DNA of 64,000 nucleotides from Pseudomonas denitrificans (nom. rej.) (GTDB lineage Bacteria; Pseudomonadota; Gammaproteobacteria; Pseudomonadales; Pseudomonadaceae): NCBI RefSeq assembly GCF_008807415.1, contig NZ_CP043626.1, positions 682,001 to 746,000 of the forward strand, read 5' to 3'. Shown piece by piece: positions 46,969 to 54,740 of this stretch (position 1 is its first letter; each line of letters starts with the position of its first letter). The notes under the pieces were generated by a model. It saw only the letters and a program-made list of their open reading frames with translations, ran no database searches and was not told where the DNA came from. The position numbers and the translations under genes were made by a program.

Positions 46969-47571
46969 TCAAGTGCGGGTGAACAGAGGGTAGAGCGAGG
47001 CGACCAGCAACGCCGCCATGCCGACATTGAACAGGCGAAGCCGCAGCGGGTCTTCCAGCCAGCGCCGCAGCAGGCTGCCGAGCACCGTCCAGACGCCCAC
47101 GCTGGGCAGGTTGACCACGGCGAACAGGGTGGCGATCAGCACCACGTTGCCGATCCAGCTGTTGGCCGGCAGGTAGGTGGCGATAGCGCCGATGGCCATC
47201 ACCCAGGCCTTGGGGTTGACCCACTGGAAGGCGGCGGCCTGGAGGAAGGTCATCGGCTTGGCGCTGTGCTCGCCCTTGGCCTCAGGCGCACCGGAACGGG
47301 CGATCTTCCACGCCAGGTACAGGAGATAGGCGCCGCCGGCGTAGCGCAGCGCGGTATAGGTGACCGGGAAGCGCTCGAACAGCTGGTGCAGGCCCAGGCC
47401 CACGGCGACCACCAGCAGCAGGAAGCCGATGCTGATGCCGAGCATGTGCGGGATGGTCCGGCGTACGCCGAAGTTCACGCCCGAGGCCAGCAGCATCATG
47501 TTGTTGGGGCCGGGGGTGATGGAGGTGACGAAGGCGAACAGCACGAAGGCGCCGAGGAGTTCGAGGGGCAT
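46969..47571 (-). CDS. LysE family exporter
   Basis: The product is a 200-aa LysE/RhtB transporter with six membrane segments. It has the motif TSITPGPNNMMLLASGVNFG near the N-terminus and FQWVNPKAWVMAIGAIATY in the middle. The start at 47571 (MPLELLGAFVLFAF) is preferred over open sequence to 47739. It lies 13 bases before benE and is divergent from a NPYAAP-type membrane protein gene. The substrate is unknown, and it has no adjacent AraC or LysR regulator. Confidence 0.92.
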   Translation of the reverse strand: MPLELLGAFVLFAFVTSITPGPNNMMLLASGVNFGVRRTIPHMLGISIGFLLLVVAVGLGLHQLFERFPVTYTALRYAGGAYLLYLAWKIARSGAPEAKGEHSAKPMTFLQAAAFQWVNPKAWVMAIGAIATYLPANSWIGNVVLIATLFAVVNLPSVGVWTVLGSLLRRWLEDPLRLRLFNVGMAALLVASLYPLFTRT

Positions 47572-47737
47572 GGCGGTATACCGGTCTAGTTGTAGGACCA
47601 GCCTAATCCCGCGGGCTCCAGGCTGTCCCATAACAGCCAGCGGCCGAGTGGCCCGTACAGTGCGAGCGGCAGTGGCGTGCGCGGGAGTGCGCCGGTATGG
47701 TGCGGGAAAGCCGTACGACTGATGGAAGATCGCCACC

Positions 47738-48379
47738 ATGGAACAGAATCCCTACGCCGCGCCCAAGGTCGAGCTGGTGGATCAGAGCGCTCCGGGGGCC
47801 TTCCTCGCCGGGCGCTGGAACCCCGGCCACCTGCGTCTGCTCGGTTTCCTGAGTCTCGCGCTGCTGCTGTGCAATGTGGTGTTGTTCGCCTTGTCCTTCG
47901 CAGCAGCGCTGCATGAGTCGAGTACCTGGCAGCGCTACGAACTCTGGGTCGGCGTGCTCAGCACGGTGCTCGGCTGCTTCCTGCTGTGGCGTACCCGCAG
48001 TTTTCTCGAGGATCGCTTCAATGCCCGCGGGCTGGCTTGGCCGGTCGGGCTGTCGATCGCCATCGCGCTGGTGATGCAGGTCTACAGCCTGATCTTCGAT
48101 GAGCAGCTCAGCGGCGAGTTCAACGGCGCGCTGATGGGCTTCATGGGGCTGTTCGTGCCCACCGGTATCGTCACGCTGTGGTACGGCATCCGCCTGCTGA
48201 AGATCGAGCTGCCGTACCCGTCGGTGAAGGTCATGGGCTGGCTGGAGGTCACCTCCGGGGTGTGCCTGCTCAGCGTCCTGCTGTTCCTGCCCGGTACAGC
48301 CCTGGCGATGGCCAGCCTGCTGCCGCTGGCGCTGATGTTCCTGCGCGCCGCCCGCGAGCTGGAAGCCGCTGCCCGCTAG
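47738..48379 (+). CDS. Uncharacterised membrane protein with NPYAAPK start
   Basis: The product is 213 aa. The N-terminal MEQNPYAAPKVELVDQ resembles the short NPY-x-P-K tag seen at the start of many small multi-span proteins of Gram-negative bacteria. It has about five hydrophobic segments (about 33-57, 72-85, 102-120, 130-150, 165-205). The function is not known. Its 3' end overlaps the MarR gene by 4 bases on the other strand. Confidence 0.75.
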   Translation: MEQNPYAAPKVELVDQSAPGAFLAGRWNPGHLRLLGFLSLALLLCNVVLFALSFAAALHESSTWQRYELWVGVLSTVLGCFLLWRTRSFLEDRFNARGLAWPVGLSIAIALVMQVYSLIFDEQLSGEFNGALMGFMGLFVPTGIVTLWYGIRLLKIELPYPSVKVMGWLEVTSGVCLLSVLLFLPGTALAMASLLPLALMFLRAARELEAAAR

Positions 48380-48819
48380 TCTTCGTCCTGCGACCAGGCG
48401 ATGGCCTGGTTGACCGCCAGCCAGCCGCGCACGGCGTCCTCTCCGGCTTCGTCGAAGGCGCGTTGCAGCAGGCGTCCTTGTTCCTGGCGCAGGGCCTTTT
48501 CCAGCTTGCCGCCTTCGGCCGTCAGCTCCAGCAGGCGCCGGCGCTTGTCGTTGTCGCAGGCTTCGCTGCGGATCAGGTCGCGTTCCAGCAACTGGCGCAG
48601 CGGCACGTTCAGCGCCTGCTTGGTCACGCCCAGGGCGGACAGCAACTCGCTGACACTCAGCCCCGGATTGCGCGCGATGAAGAACAGGATGCGATGGTGC
48701 ACACGGCTCAGGCCGCGACGCTCCAGCATCTCGTCGGGTTTTGCGGTGAAGGCCCGGTAGCTGAAGAAGAAGGCTTCCATGGCCTGGAGTTGCAGGGCAT
48801 TTTTTATTAGGTCAGGCAT
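48376..48819 (-). CDS. MarR family transcriptional regulator
   Basis: The product is 147 aa. The winged helix-turn-helix (about 35-105) contains SVSELLSALGVTKQALNVPLR and the wing DLIRSEACDNDKRRRLLELT. MarR proteins sense small aromatic or redox ligands and usually repress nearby genes. It is divergent from an aminotransferase gene, and the 82-base gap holds the inverted repeat GTCAAGCAGTTTGAC (48853-48867), a likely operator for both genes. From memory it corresponds to PA1653. Confidence 0.92.
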   Translation of the reverse strand: MPDLIKNALQLQAMEAFFFSYRAFTAKPDEMLERRGLSRVHHRILFFIARNPGLSVSELLSALGVTKQALNVPLRQLLERDLIRSEACDNDKRRRLLELTAEGGKLEKALRQEQGRLLQRAFDEAGEDAVRGWLAVNQAIAWSQDED

Positions 48820-48852
48820 ATTGACGTATCCGTCTCGGGCGTCGTAGCTTCG

Positions 48853-48867
48853 GTCAAGCAGTTTGAC
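48853..48867. promoter_or_regulatory. Putative MarR operator
   Basis: GTCAA-N5-TTGAC is a perfect 15-bp dyad in the MarR/aminotransferase gap, 35 bases before the aminotransferase ATG. Confidence 0.5.
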
Positions 48868-48901
48868 TCATTCTTCCGTGCTCCCGCTACCGGTGACTCC
48901 C

Positions 48902-50059
48902 ATGGCCTTCTCCGAACGCATCGCCCGACTGAAAAGCTCTCTGATCCGTGAAATCCTCGCCGCGGCGCAGCGCCCGGAGGTGATGTCCTTCGCTGGCGGC
49001 CTGCCCGCCGAGCCGATGCTGCCGAAGGTGAACTGGGACGCCATGCCCGCAAGCATGGGCCAGTACGGCATGAGCGAGGGGGAGCCGGCGCTGCGCGAAG
49101 CCATCGCTGCCGAGGCGCGCGCACTGGGCGTGCCCTGCGAGGCGAGCCAGGTGCTGATCGTCAGCGGCTCGCAGCAGACGCTCGACCTGGCCAGCAAGCT
49201 GTTCATCGATCCGGGCACCGAAGTGCTGCTCGAGGCGCCGACCTACCTTGCTGCGCTGCAGGCCTTCCAGCTGTTCGGCGCGAACTGCCTGACCGTGCCG
49301 CTGGGTGCCGAAGGCCCGGACGTCGCCGCGCTGCGCCGGCGCCTGGAGACCAGCAAGCCGGCCTTCGCTTACCTGATCCCGACATTCCAGAACCCGTCCG
49401 GCGTGCGTTACAGCGAACAACGCCGCGATGAGGTGGCCGCCGTGCTCGACGAGTTCGGCGTCACCCTGATCGAGGACGAGCCCTACCGCGAACTGGTGTT
49501 CGATGAGGGCGCGGCGACCCCGCTGGTCAGCCGCCTGAAGAAATCCAGCTGGATCTACACCGGCACCGTGTCGAAGACGCTGCTGCCGGGCCTGCGCGTG
49601 GGCTTCCTGATCGCCACGCCGGACCTGTTCCCGCATTTGCTGCGGCTGAAGCAGTCCGCCGACCTGCATACCAACCGCGTCGGCCAGTGGCAGGCGTTGC
49701 AGTGGTTCGGCACCGAAGCGTACCGTGGCCATCTGGCTGAGCTGCGCGATTTCTACCGCATCCGCCGCGACGCCATGCAGGCGCAGCTGGAGGAGCATTT
49801 CGGCGAGCTGGCGGAGTGGAACGTGCCCCAGGGCGGGCTGTTCTTCTGGCTCAGGCTCAAGCAGCCGCTGGACACCCGCACGCTGCTGGACGCGGCGCTG
49901 GCGCAGAACGTGGCCTTCATGCCGGGTGAGCCTTTCTTCACCGAACCGGATGCCAATCCCGGCTATTTGCGGCTTAACTTCAGCCACGTGGCGCCCGAAC
50001 GCGCCGGTGAAGGGCTCCGTCGACTGGCGACGGTGATCCGTAACGCCCAGGCCCAGTGA
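48902..50059 (+). CDS. PLP-dependent aminotransferase (class I/II)
   Basis: The product is a 385-aa fold-type I aminotransferase of the 2-aminoadipate/MocR-like group. Motifs are FAGGLPAEPMLP at the N-terminus, PTFQNPSGVRYS, and the PLP Lys in YTGTVSKTLLPGLRVGF. The start at 48902 (MAFSERIARLKSSL) matches the family. The GST gene starts 10 bases after its stop. With the divergent MarR gene this looks like a small regulated amino acid pathway unit. From memory it corresponds to PA1654. Confidence 0.94.
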   Translation: MAFSERIARLKSSLIREILAAAQRPEVMSFAGGLPAEPMLPKVNWDAMPASMGQYGMSEGEPALREAIAAEARALGVPCEASQVLIVSGSQQTLDLASKLFIDPGTEVLLEAPTYLAALQAFQLFGANCLTVPLGAEGPDVAALRRRLETSKPAFAYLIPTFQNPSGVRYSEQRRDEVAAVLDEFGVTLIEDEPYRELVFDEGAATPLVSRLKKSSWIYTGTVSKTLLPGLRVGFLIATPDLFPHLLRLKQSADLHTNRVGQWQALQWFGTEAYRGHLAELRDFYRIRRDAMQAQLEEHFGELAEWNVPQGGLFFWLRLKQPLDTRTLLDAALAQNVAFMPGEPFFTEPDANPGYLRLNFSHVAPERAGEGLRRLATVIRNAQAQ

Positions 50060-50069
50060 GGAGATGAGC

Positions 50070-50672
50070 ATGTACACCGTTTACGGCGATCAACTGTCCG
50101 GCAACTGCTACAAGGTCAAGCTGGCCCTGCACCTGCTCGGCCTGCCTTACCAGTGGCGCGAGATCAACATCCTCAAGGGCGAGACGCAGACCGCCGAGTT
50201 CCTGGCGATGAACCCCAACGGCAAGGTGCCGGTGCTCAAGCTCGAGGACGGCACCTGCCTGTGGGAATCCAACGCCATCCTCAATTTCCTCGCCGATGGC
50301 AGCGAGCTGCTGCCCAGCGAACCGCGCCTGCGCACCCAGGTGCTGCAGTGGCAGTTCTTCGAGCAGTACAGCCATGAGCCCTACGTGGCGGTGGCGCGCT
50401 TCATCGAGTTCTACCTCGGTCTGCCCGAGGAGCGCCGCGAGGAATACGCGCGCTGTCACAAGGGCGGCTACAAGGCGCTGAAGGTGATGGAGAAGCAACT
50501 GGAGCAGACGCCTTATCTGGTGGGCGACACCTACTCCATCGCCGATATCACCCTGTACGCCTACACCCACGTGGCGCACCAGGGCGGCTTCGACCTGTCG
50601 AACTTCCCGGCGATCAACGCGTGGCTGGCGCGGGTGGCGGATCACCCGCGGCATGTGGGCATGCAGGACTGA
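50070..50672 (+). CDS. Glutathione S-transferase family protein
   Basis: The product is 200 aa. The N-terminal thioredoxin-like domain (about 1-76) contains LSGNCYKVKLALHLLG and the glutathione-binding NGKVPVLKLEDGTCLWESNA; the C-terminal domain is helical, with SIADITLYAYTHVA. The ATG at 50070 is 6 bases after GAGGAG; an ATG at 50064 touches that ribosome binding site and is less likely. It is co-transcribed with the aminotransferase gene and closed by a terminator at 50690-50720. The substrate is unknown. Confidence 0.93.
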   Translation: MYTVYGDQLSGNCYKVKLALHLLGLPYQWREINILKGETQTAEFLAMNPNGKVPVLKLEDGTCLWESNAILNFLADGSELLPSEPRLRTQVLQWQFFEQYSHEPYVAVARFIEFYLGLPEERREEYARCHKGGYKALKVMEKQLEQTPYLVGDTYSIADITLYAYTHVAHQGGFDLSNFPAINAWLARVADHPRHVGMQD

Positions 50673-50689
50673 TCAGCGTCTTGCTGTTG

Positions 50690-50720
50690 AAAACGCCGCT
50701 TCCCTGAAAGCGGCGTTTTT
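50690..50720 (+). terminator. Intrinsic terminator after the GST gene
   Basis: An 11-bp stem (50690-50700 with 50709-50719) with an 8-base loop ends in five T. Confidence 0.9.
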
Positions 50721-50742
50721 CGTTGTGCGCCCGGTGCTCTTG

Positions 50743-50819
50743 GTAGGAGCGAGCTTGCTCGCGAACAGGCTTCCGGCAACACCGGACCTTGGGCGATTCG
50801 CGAGCAAGCTCGCTCCTAC
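50743..50819. repeat. Repeat family C, long hairpin
   Basis: A perfect 23-base arm (50743-50765, starting GTAGGAGCGAGCTTGC) and its exact reverse complement (50797-50819) surround a small inner hairpin (CCGG-N5-CCGG). Confidence 0.92.
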
Positions 50820-50913
50820 AGGCTGATCCGGGCGTCGGTGAAGAAAACCGGCAAAACGCCATCAGACGAATCCGAAAAAACCGCTCTAAACCGCGGATTC
50901 CGGCGCTTTGGGG

Positions 50914-50955
50914 TTGACCGGCATCATGGCGGCGTTTTGTCGCCCTCCCTAATCT
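50914..50955 (+). promoter_or_regulatory. Anr/Fnr-like box and -10 of the hemerythrin gene
   Basis: TTGACCGGCATCAT (50914-50927) matches the Anr consensus TTGAT-N4-ATCAA at 8 of 10 positions. A -10-like TAATCT lies at 50950-50955, putting the box centre close to -41.5, the class II activator position. This fits microoxic control. Confidence 0.6.
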
Positions 50956-51038
50956 GGACGCGCTGCCATGCGGGATGTACCGATGTGGCCGGGCGCGAGC
51001 GGCAGGCAGTGTCGTCGCCTGGCATGGGGAGGGAAAAG

Positions 51039-51500
51039 ATGGCCTATCTGGTCTGGCAGGCGGATCTCGACACCGGGATCGGAGTGATCGACGCACAGCA
51101 CAAGCGCATCGTCGAAATGATCAACCAGCTGCACGAGGCCCAGGCCCACCACGACCGGGCGCTGCTCGGCGGCGTGATGGAGGAGCTGGTCGACTACACC
51201 ATCTCGCACTTCGCCTTCGAGGAGACCCTGCTGGAGGACTCCGGCTACCAGTTCACCCGCGCGCACAAGAAGGTCCATGAACTCTTCATCAAGCGCGTTT
51301 CCGATTACCGCACGCGCTTCGAGGCCGGCGAGGACGTCGCCGAGGAGCTCAAAGGGCTGCTCGGCCGCTGGCTGTTCAACCATATCCGCAACGACGACGC
51401 CAACTATGTGGAGGCGGTGAAGGCGACCATGCACGAGTTGACCCGCGACCAGGGCCACGGCGGCTGGCTTTCGCGCTCGATGAAGCGATTCTTCGGCTGA
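51039..51500 (+). CDS. mhr: Bacteriohemerythrin (Mhr-like)
   Basis: The product is a 153-aa single hemerythrin domain, a four-helix bundle that binds O2 at a di-iron centre. The seven iron ligands fit the sequence: His21, His57, Glu61, His76, His80, His115, Asp120. The C-terminal tail is basic ([10 protein letters not shown]). From memory it matches PA1673 (Mhr) of P. aeruginosa, an Anr-regulated hemerythrin that helps growth at low oxygen, and the Anr-like box upstream supports this. The start at 51039 ([15 protein letters not shown]) has GGGAGGG before it. The upstream open frame is not coding. Confidence 0.92.
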   Translation: MAYLVWQADLDTGIGVIDAQHKRIVEMINQLHEAQAHHDRALLGGVMEELVDYTISHFAFEETLLEDSGYQFTRAHKKVHELFIKRVSDYRTRFEAGEDVAEELKGLLGRWLFNHIRNDDANYVEAVKATMHELTRDQGHGGWLSRSMKRFFG

Positions 51501-51597
51501 ATCGCCCGCTGTTTCGGCAGTGAATGCCGACGCGAATCGCCCCTGGCTGGCTATGCTCTGTGCACAACTACAAGCTATGCCACGGGGGTATTCGCAT

Positions 51598-52449
51598 ATG
51601 AAGACGCTGTTGAAGTCACTGTTGCTGCTTTCCTTCCTGTCGTCCTTCCCATTGTTCGCCGCCCAGTCGAGCGCCACGTCAGGCTCTGACGACCAGCGCG
51701 CCAAGGCGCTGCTGTCCAAGGCGGTGGCCGCCTACAAGCAGGACGGCGACAAGGCCTTCGCCGCATTCAGCCGCCAGGGCGAATTCGTCGATGGCGACCT
51801 CTATGTGTTCGTGGTGGACAGCAAGGGCACCATGCTCGCCAGCGGCGGGCCGTCGGTGGTGCTGATCGACCGCGACGTTTCCTCGACGCTCGATCCTTCG
51901 TTGCAGGAGCAGTTCGCCAAGGCCTTGAAGTCGCCGGAAACCGGCAAGGTGCAGCAGGCCGACTACCGCTGGAAGAACTGGGCGGACGGCAAGGTGGAAC
52001 GCAAGCACGTCTATTACCAGCGCGTCGGCGAGCGCTTCCTCGCGGTGGGCTATTACATCCCGCGCGCCTCGGCGCAGCAGGCGGTGTCCATGCTGGACAA
52101 GGCGGTGAAGGCCGTCGAAGCCGACCCGCAAGCGGCCTTCAAGCAGATCACCGCACGGGACAAGGCCTTCATCGAGGATGACCTCTACGTCTTCGTGGTC
52201 GACCTGGAGTCCTCGAAGTTCGTCGCCCACGGCTTCAATACCCGTATGGTCGGCACCGACTTCGATTCGTTGAAGGACCCGGGCGGCAACCCCATCGGCC
52301 ACGCCATGCTGGAACTGGTGAAGGCCAAGGGCGAGGCGGAGTTCGAGTACCAGTGGCGCAACCCGGTGACCAGCAAGGTGGAAAACAAGCACGCCTTCCT
52401 GCGCAAGGCCGGGCACTACCTGGTGGCGGTGGGTTACTACACCCGCTGA
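51598..52449 (+). CDS. Periplasmic protein with two Cache domains
   Basis: The product is 283 aa with a Sec signal peptide (LLKSLLLLSFLSSFPLFAAQ) and no later membrane segment. Two Cache-like halves repeat: DGDLYVFVVDSKGTMLASGG with QRVGERFLAVGYYI (about 65-165), and EDDLYVFVVDLESSKFVAHG with RKAGHYLVAVGYYTR (about 185-283). Each is preceded by a helix of the type KAVAAYKQDGDKAFAAFSRQ. Cache domains bind small ligands, but here no kinase or receptor output is attached. It may be a free binding protein for an unknown partner. A bidirectional terminator follows. Confidence 0.85.
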   Translation: MKTLLKSLLLLSFLSSFPLFAAQSSATSGSDDQRAKALLSKAVAAYKQDGDKAFAAFSRQGEFVDGDLYVFVVDSKGTMLASGGPSVVLIDRDVSSTLDPSLQEQFAKALKSPETGKVQQADYRWKNWADGKVERKHVYYQRVGERFLAVGYYIPRASAQQAVSMLDKAVKAVEADPQAAFKQITARDKAFIEDDLYVFVVDLESSKFVAHGFNTRMVGTDFDSLKDPGGNPIGHAMLELVKAKGEAEFEYQWRNPVTSKVENKHAFLRKAGHYLVAVGYYTR

Positions 52450-52466
52450 TGCCTTCTTGCAGGCAC

Positions 52467-52494
52467 AAAAAACCGGCCCTAGGGCCGGTTTTTT
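52467..52494. terminator. Bidirectional terminator between Cache and folE genes
   Basis: A perfect 28-bp palindrome, six A, a GC-rich stem and six T, can terminate transcription from both strands. It lies 17 bases after the Cache stop and 18 bases from the folE stop. Confidence 0.93.
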
Positions 52495-52512
52495 CATGGC
52501 AGCGGTTCGCGA

Positions 52513-53058
52513 TCAGCGGATCAGGCTGAGGAACTCGCTGCGGGTGGCGGCGTTCTCGCGGAACTCGCCGAGCATCACCGAGGTGACCATGGAGGAATTC
52601 TGCTTCTCCACACCGCGCATCATCATGCACATGTGCTTGGCCTCGATCACCACGGCCACGCCCAGGGCGCCGGTGACCTGCTGCACGGCCTCGGCGATCT
52701 GCCGCGACATGTTTTCCTGGATCTGCAGGCGACGGGCGTACATGTCGACGATGCGCGCGACCTTGGACAGGCCCAGCACCTTGCCGTTGGGGATGTAGGC
52801 GACGTGGGCCTTGCCGATGAAGGGCAGCAGGTGGTGCTCGCACAGCGAGTAGAGCTCGATGTCCTTGACCAGCACCATTTCGCTGTTGTCGGAGCTGAAC
52901 AGGGCGCCGTTGACGATCTCCTCCAGCGTCTGCTGGTAGCCGCGGCAAAGGTACTGCATGGCCTTGGCGGCACGCTTGGGCGTGTCGACCAGACCTTCGC
53001 GGGTGACGTCCTCACCAAGCTGGCTGAGGATCGCGGAGTAGTTTTGTTCCAGGGACAT
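52513..53058 (-). CDS. folE: GTP cyclohydrolase I (FolE, type IA)
   Basis: FolE converts GTP to 7,8-dihydroneopterin triphosphate, the first step of folate and tetrahydrobiopterin synthesis. The protein is 181 aa. The zinc ligands Cys73 and His76 are in [11 protein letters not shown] and Cys143 is in [10 protein letters not shown], so this is the zinc-dependent type IA enzyme, not FolE2. Other family motifs are [19 protein letters not shown] and [11 protein letters not shown]. From memory it corresponds to folE2 (PA1674) of P. aeruginosa, where folE2 means a second copy of folE. It is convergent with the Cache gene. Confidence 0.97.
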   Translation of the reverse strand: MSLEQNYSAILSQLGEDVTREGLVDTPKRAAKAMQYLCRGYQQTLEEIVNGALFSSDNSEMVLVKDIELYSLCEHHLLPFIGKAHVAYIPNGKVLGLSKVARIVDMYARRLQIQENMSRQIAEAVQQVTGALGVAVVIEAKHMCMMMRGVEKQNSSMVTSVMLGEFRENAATRSEFLSLIR

Positions 53059-53149
53059 GATCTACCTGTGGCAATGACAAAAATAAAAACCGTGGCGCAG
53101 GGTAGGGCGCTCAGCCCCCTCTGGCAAGGCCCGCGCGCCGGTTGGCGCG

Positions 53150-53491
53150 TTATGGCTGCCGGTTTGGCGCCAGGCGCTGCGCCCAGCCCTCGGCCCATTG
53201 CGCCAGCGGCAGGCAGTGCAGCGCCAGCTCCTGGCCCTGCTCGGAAAGCTGGTAGCCGTCCGCGCCGTTTTCCACCAGCTGCGCCTCGCGCAGTTCGCCC
53301 AGACGGGTATTGAGCACCGAGGGCGAGAGGCCTTCGCAGCGCGCCTGCAGCTCGCGGAAACTCGCCGGCCCCTGGTGCAGTTCCCAGAGCACGCGCAGGC
53401 TCCAGCGGCGGCCGAGCAGGTCGAGCAGCGCCATGATCGGCCGACCGCTGTCGGAGCCGCGTACGGGGTTGCCGGGGAGGGGAAGTGTCAT
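53150..53491 (-). CDS. HxlR family transcriptional regulator
   Basis: The product is a 113-aa single winged-helix HxlR domain. The signature LLGRRWSLRVLWELHQGPASFRELQ is followed by the recognition helix SPSVLNTRLGELREAQLVE. HxlR proteins often sense aldehydes or redox change and control a divergent neighbour. The CDS is divergent from a carboxymuconolactone decarboxylase-like gene, and two near-identical 17-bp dyads lie in the gap. The short N-terminus before the HTH (about 20 residues) is typical. Confidence 0.93.
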   Translation of the reverse strand: MTLPLPGNPVRGSDSGRPIMALLDLLGRRWSLRVLWELHQGPASFRELQARCEGLSPSVLNTRLGELREAQLVENGADGYQLSEQGQELALHCLPLAQWAEGWAQRLAPNRQP

Positions 53492-53502
53492 CGATTCTCC
53501 TT

Positions 53503-53519
53503 GCTACTTTTTCAGTAGC
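53503..53519. promoter_or_regulatory. HxlR operator candidate 1
   Basis: GCTACTTTTTCAGTAGC is a dyad with perfect 6-base arms and a 5-base spacer. Its centre is 31 bases from that of the second copy. Confidence 0.65.
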
Positions 53520-53533
53520 GGTCTAGCTTGAGT

Positions 53534-53550
53534 GCTACTTAATTGATAGC
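53534..53550. promoter_or_regulatory. HxlR operator candidate 2
   Basis: GCTACTTAATTGATAGC repeats the layout of the first site with GCTA/TAGC ends. It is 16 bases before the ATG of the divergent gene and close to its ribosome binding site. Confidence 0.6.
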
Positions 53551-53565
53551 GGTCGGAGGCGCATC

Positions 53566-54114
53566 ATGACACAACCGCGTATCGAGCCGTTGCAACCGCC
53601 GTTCCCCGAAGACCAGCAAGCCGCGTTCACCCGGATCATGCCGCCCGGCGTGGAGCCGCTGAAGCTGTTCCGTACCATGGCGCATAACCCGCGGGTGCTG
53701 CAGCGCTTCTTCGCCGGCGGCTTGCTGGACCGCGGCAGCATCGCCCTGGAGGACCGTGAGTTGCTGATCCTGCGCACCACCGCGCGCTGCGGCGCGGAAT
53801 ACGAGTGGGGCGTGCACGTGGCGTTCTATACCGGCAAGACCGGCTTCAGCGAGGAGCAACTGGCCGACACCTGCCGCGCAACACCGGACGCTGCGTTGTG
53901 GAGCCCCGCGCAGCGGGCTCTGCTGGCGCTGGCGGACAGCCTGCACGACAGCTCGACCGTGAACGACCAGCTGTGGGCGCGGCTGAGCGAGCACTTCAGC
54001 GCTGATCAGTTGATCGAGTGCCTGATGGTGGTGGGGTTCTACCATTCGGTGTCGTTCGTGGTGAACGGCCTGAAGGTGGAGCGGGAAAGCTACGGCGCGC
54101 GTTTTCCCGTCTGA
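53566..54114 (+). CDS. Carboxymuconolactone decarboxylase family protein
   Basis: The product is a 182-aa alpha-helical protein of the AhpD/carboxymuconolactone decarboxylase superfamily. The core motif LILRTTARCGAEYEWGVHVAFY (about 65-86) lacks the CxxC of AhpD peroxidases, so thiol peroxidase activity is unlikely. The start at 53566 has GGAGG. It is divergent from the HxlR gene, which probably represses it. The end touches the Smr gene (no gap). The substrate is unknown. Confidence 0.92.
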   Translation: MTQPRIEPLQPPFPEDQQAAFTRIMPPGVEPLKLFRTMAHNPRVLQRFFAGGLLDRGSIALEDRELLILRTTARCGAEYEWGVHVAFYTGKTGFSEEQLADTCRATPDAALWSPAQRALLALADSLHDSSTVNDQLWARLSEHFSADQLIECLMVVGFYHSVSFVVNGLKVERESYGARFPV

Positions 54115-54672
54115 TTACTCGTCGCGGCCTTCCAGCATGGTGCGCCGCAGCATCACGTAGATCGCCCCGGTGCCGCCGTGGCGTGGCAGGCAGGAGGTGA
54201 AGCCGAGCACCTGCGGGTGCTGGCGCAGCCAGGTATTCACGTGGCTCTTCACCATCGGGCTGCGGCCATCGACGCGTGCGGCCTTGCCATGGGTGACACG
54301 GACGCAGCGGATCTCGAAACGGGTGGCTTCGGCGATGAAGTCCCAGAGGGTTTCGCGGGCGGTCTCGATCTTCATGCCGTGCAGGTCGAGGCTGCCCTCG
54401 AAGGCTATCTGGCCGGCCTTGAGCTTGCGGATCTGGCCTTCCTGGACGCCGTCGCGGGCCCAGTAGAGTTCGTCTTCGGGGCCGACGTCGATGACGAACT
54501 GGTCGGACAGGCCGTCGACACGGATGTTCTCGGTGCGCACGGTCGCGTTCTGCCGCAGCTCCTTGAGCTGCTTGCGGTCGGCCTTGGGCTTGCCGGTGTC
54601 GGCCTGGTCCACGGTGATGCGCTTGACGCCGCGCATCTCGCGGGCGAACTGGGAAAAATCGTCGTCTTGCAT
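54115..54672 (-). CDS. Smr domain protein (DNA endonuclease SmrA-like)
   Basis: The product is 185 aa. The N-terminal half is charged and has no motif; the C-terminal Smr domain (about 98-180) contains the family signatures LDLHGMKIETAR, CVRVTHGKAAR and the C-terminal GGTGAIYVMLRR. Smr domains act as nicking endonucleases on DNA or as RNases in ribosome rescue. The ATG at 54672 has AGGAGG 5 bases before it. It faces the decarboxylase-like gene end to end without a gap. Confidence 0.92.
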   Translation of the reverse strand: MQDDDFSQFAREMRGVKRITVDQADTGKPKADRKQLKELRQNATVRTENIRVDGLSDQFVIDVGPEDELYWARDGVQEGQIRKLKAGQIAFEGSLDLHGMKIETARETLWDFIAEATRFEIRCVRVTHGKAARVDGRSPMVKSHVNTWLRQHPQVLGFTSCLPRHGGTGAIYVMLRRTMLEGRDE

Positions 54673-54740
54673 GCGCACCTCCTCGAAGAGCCGCGCAGTC
54701 TAACGGATCGTGCCGGTCCTACGGAAATTCGCCCAGGAAT

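Larger units (their letters stand above)
50673..51038. other. Gap between GST and hemerythrin genes; H2-T6SS absent
   Basis: The 366 bases hold a terminator, a 23-bp-arm family C hairpin and an Anr-like promoter, listed separately. I find no gene. In PAO1, as I recall, the H2-T6SS cluster (PA1656-PA1671) lies at this junction. Confidence 0.6.
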
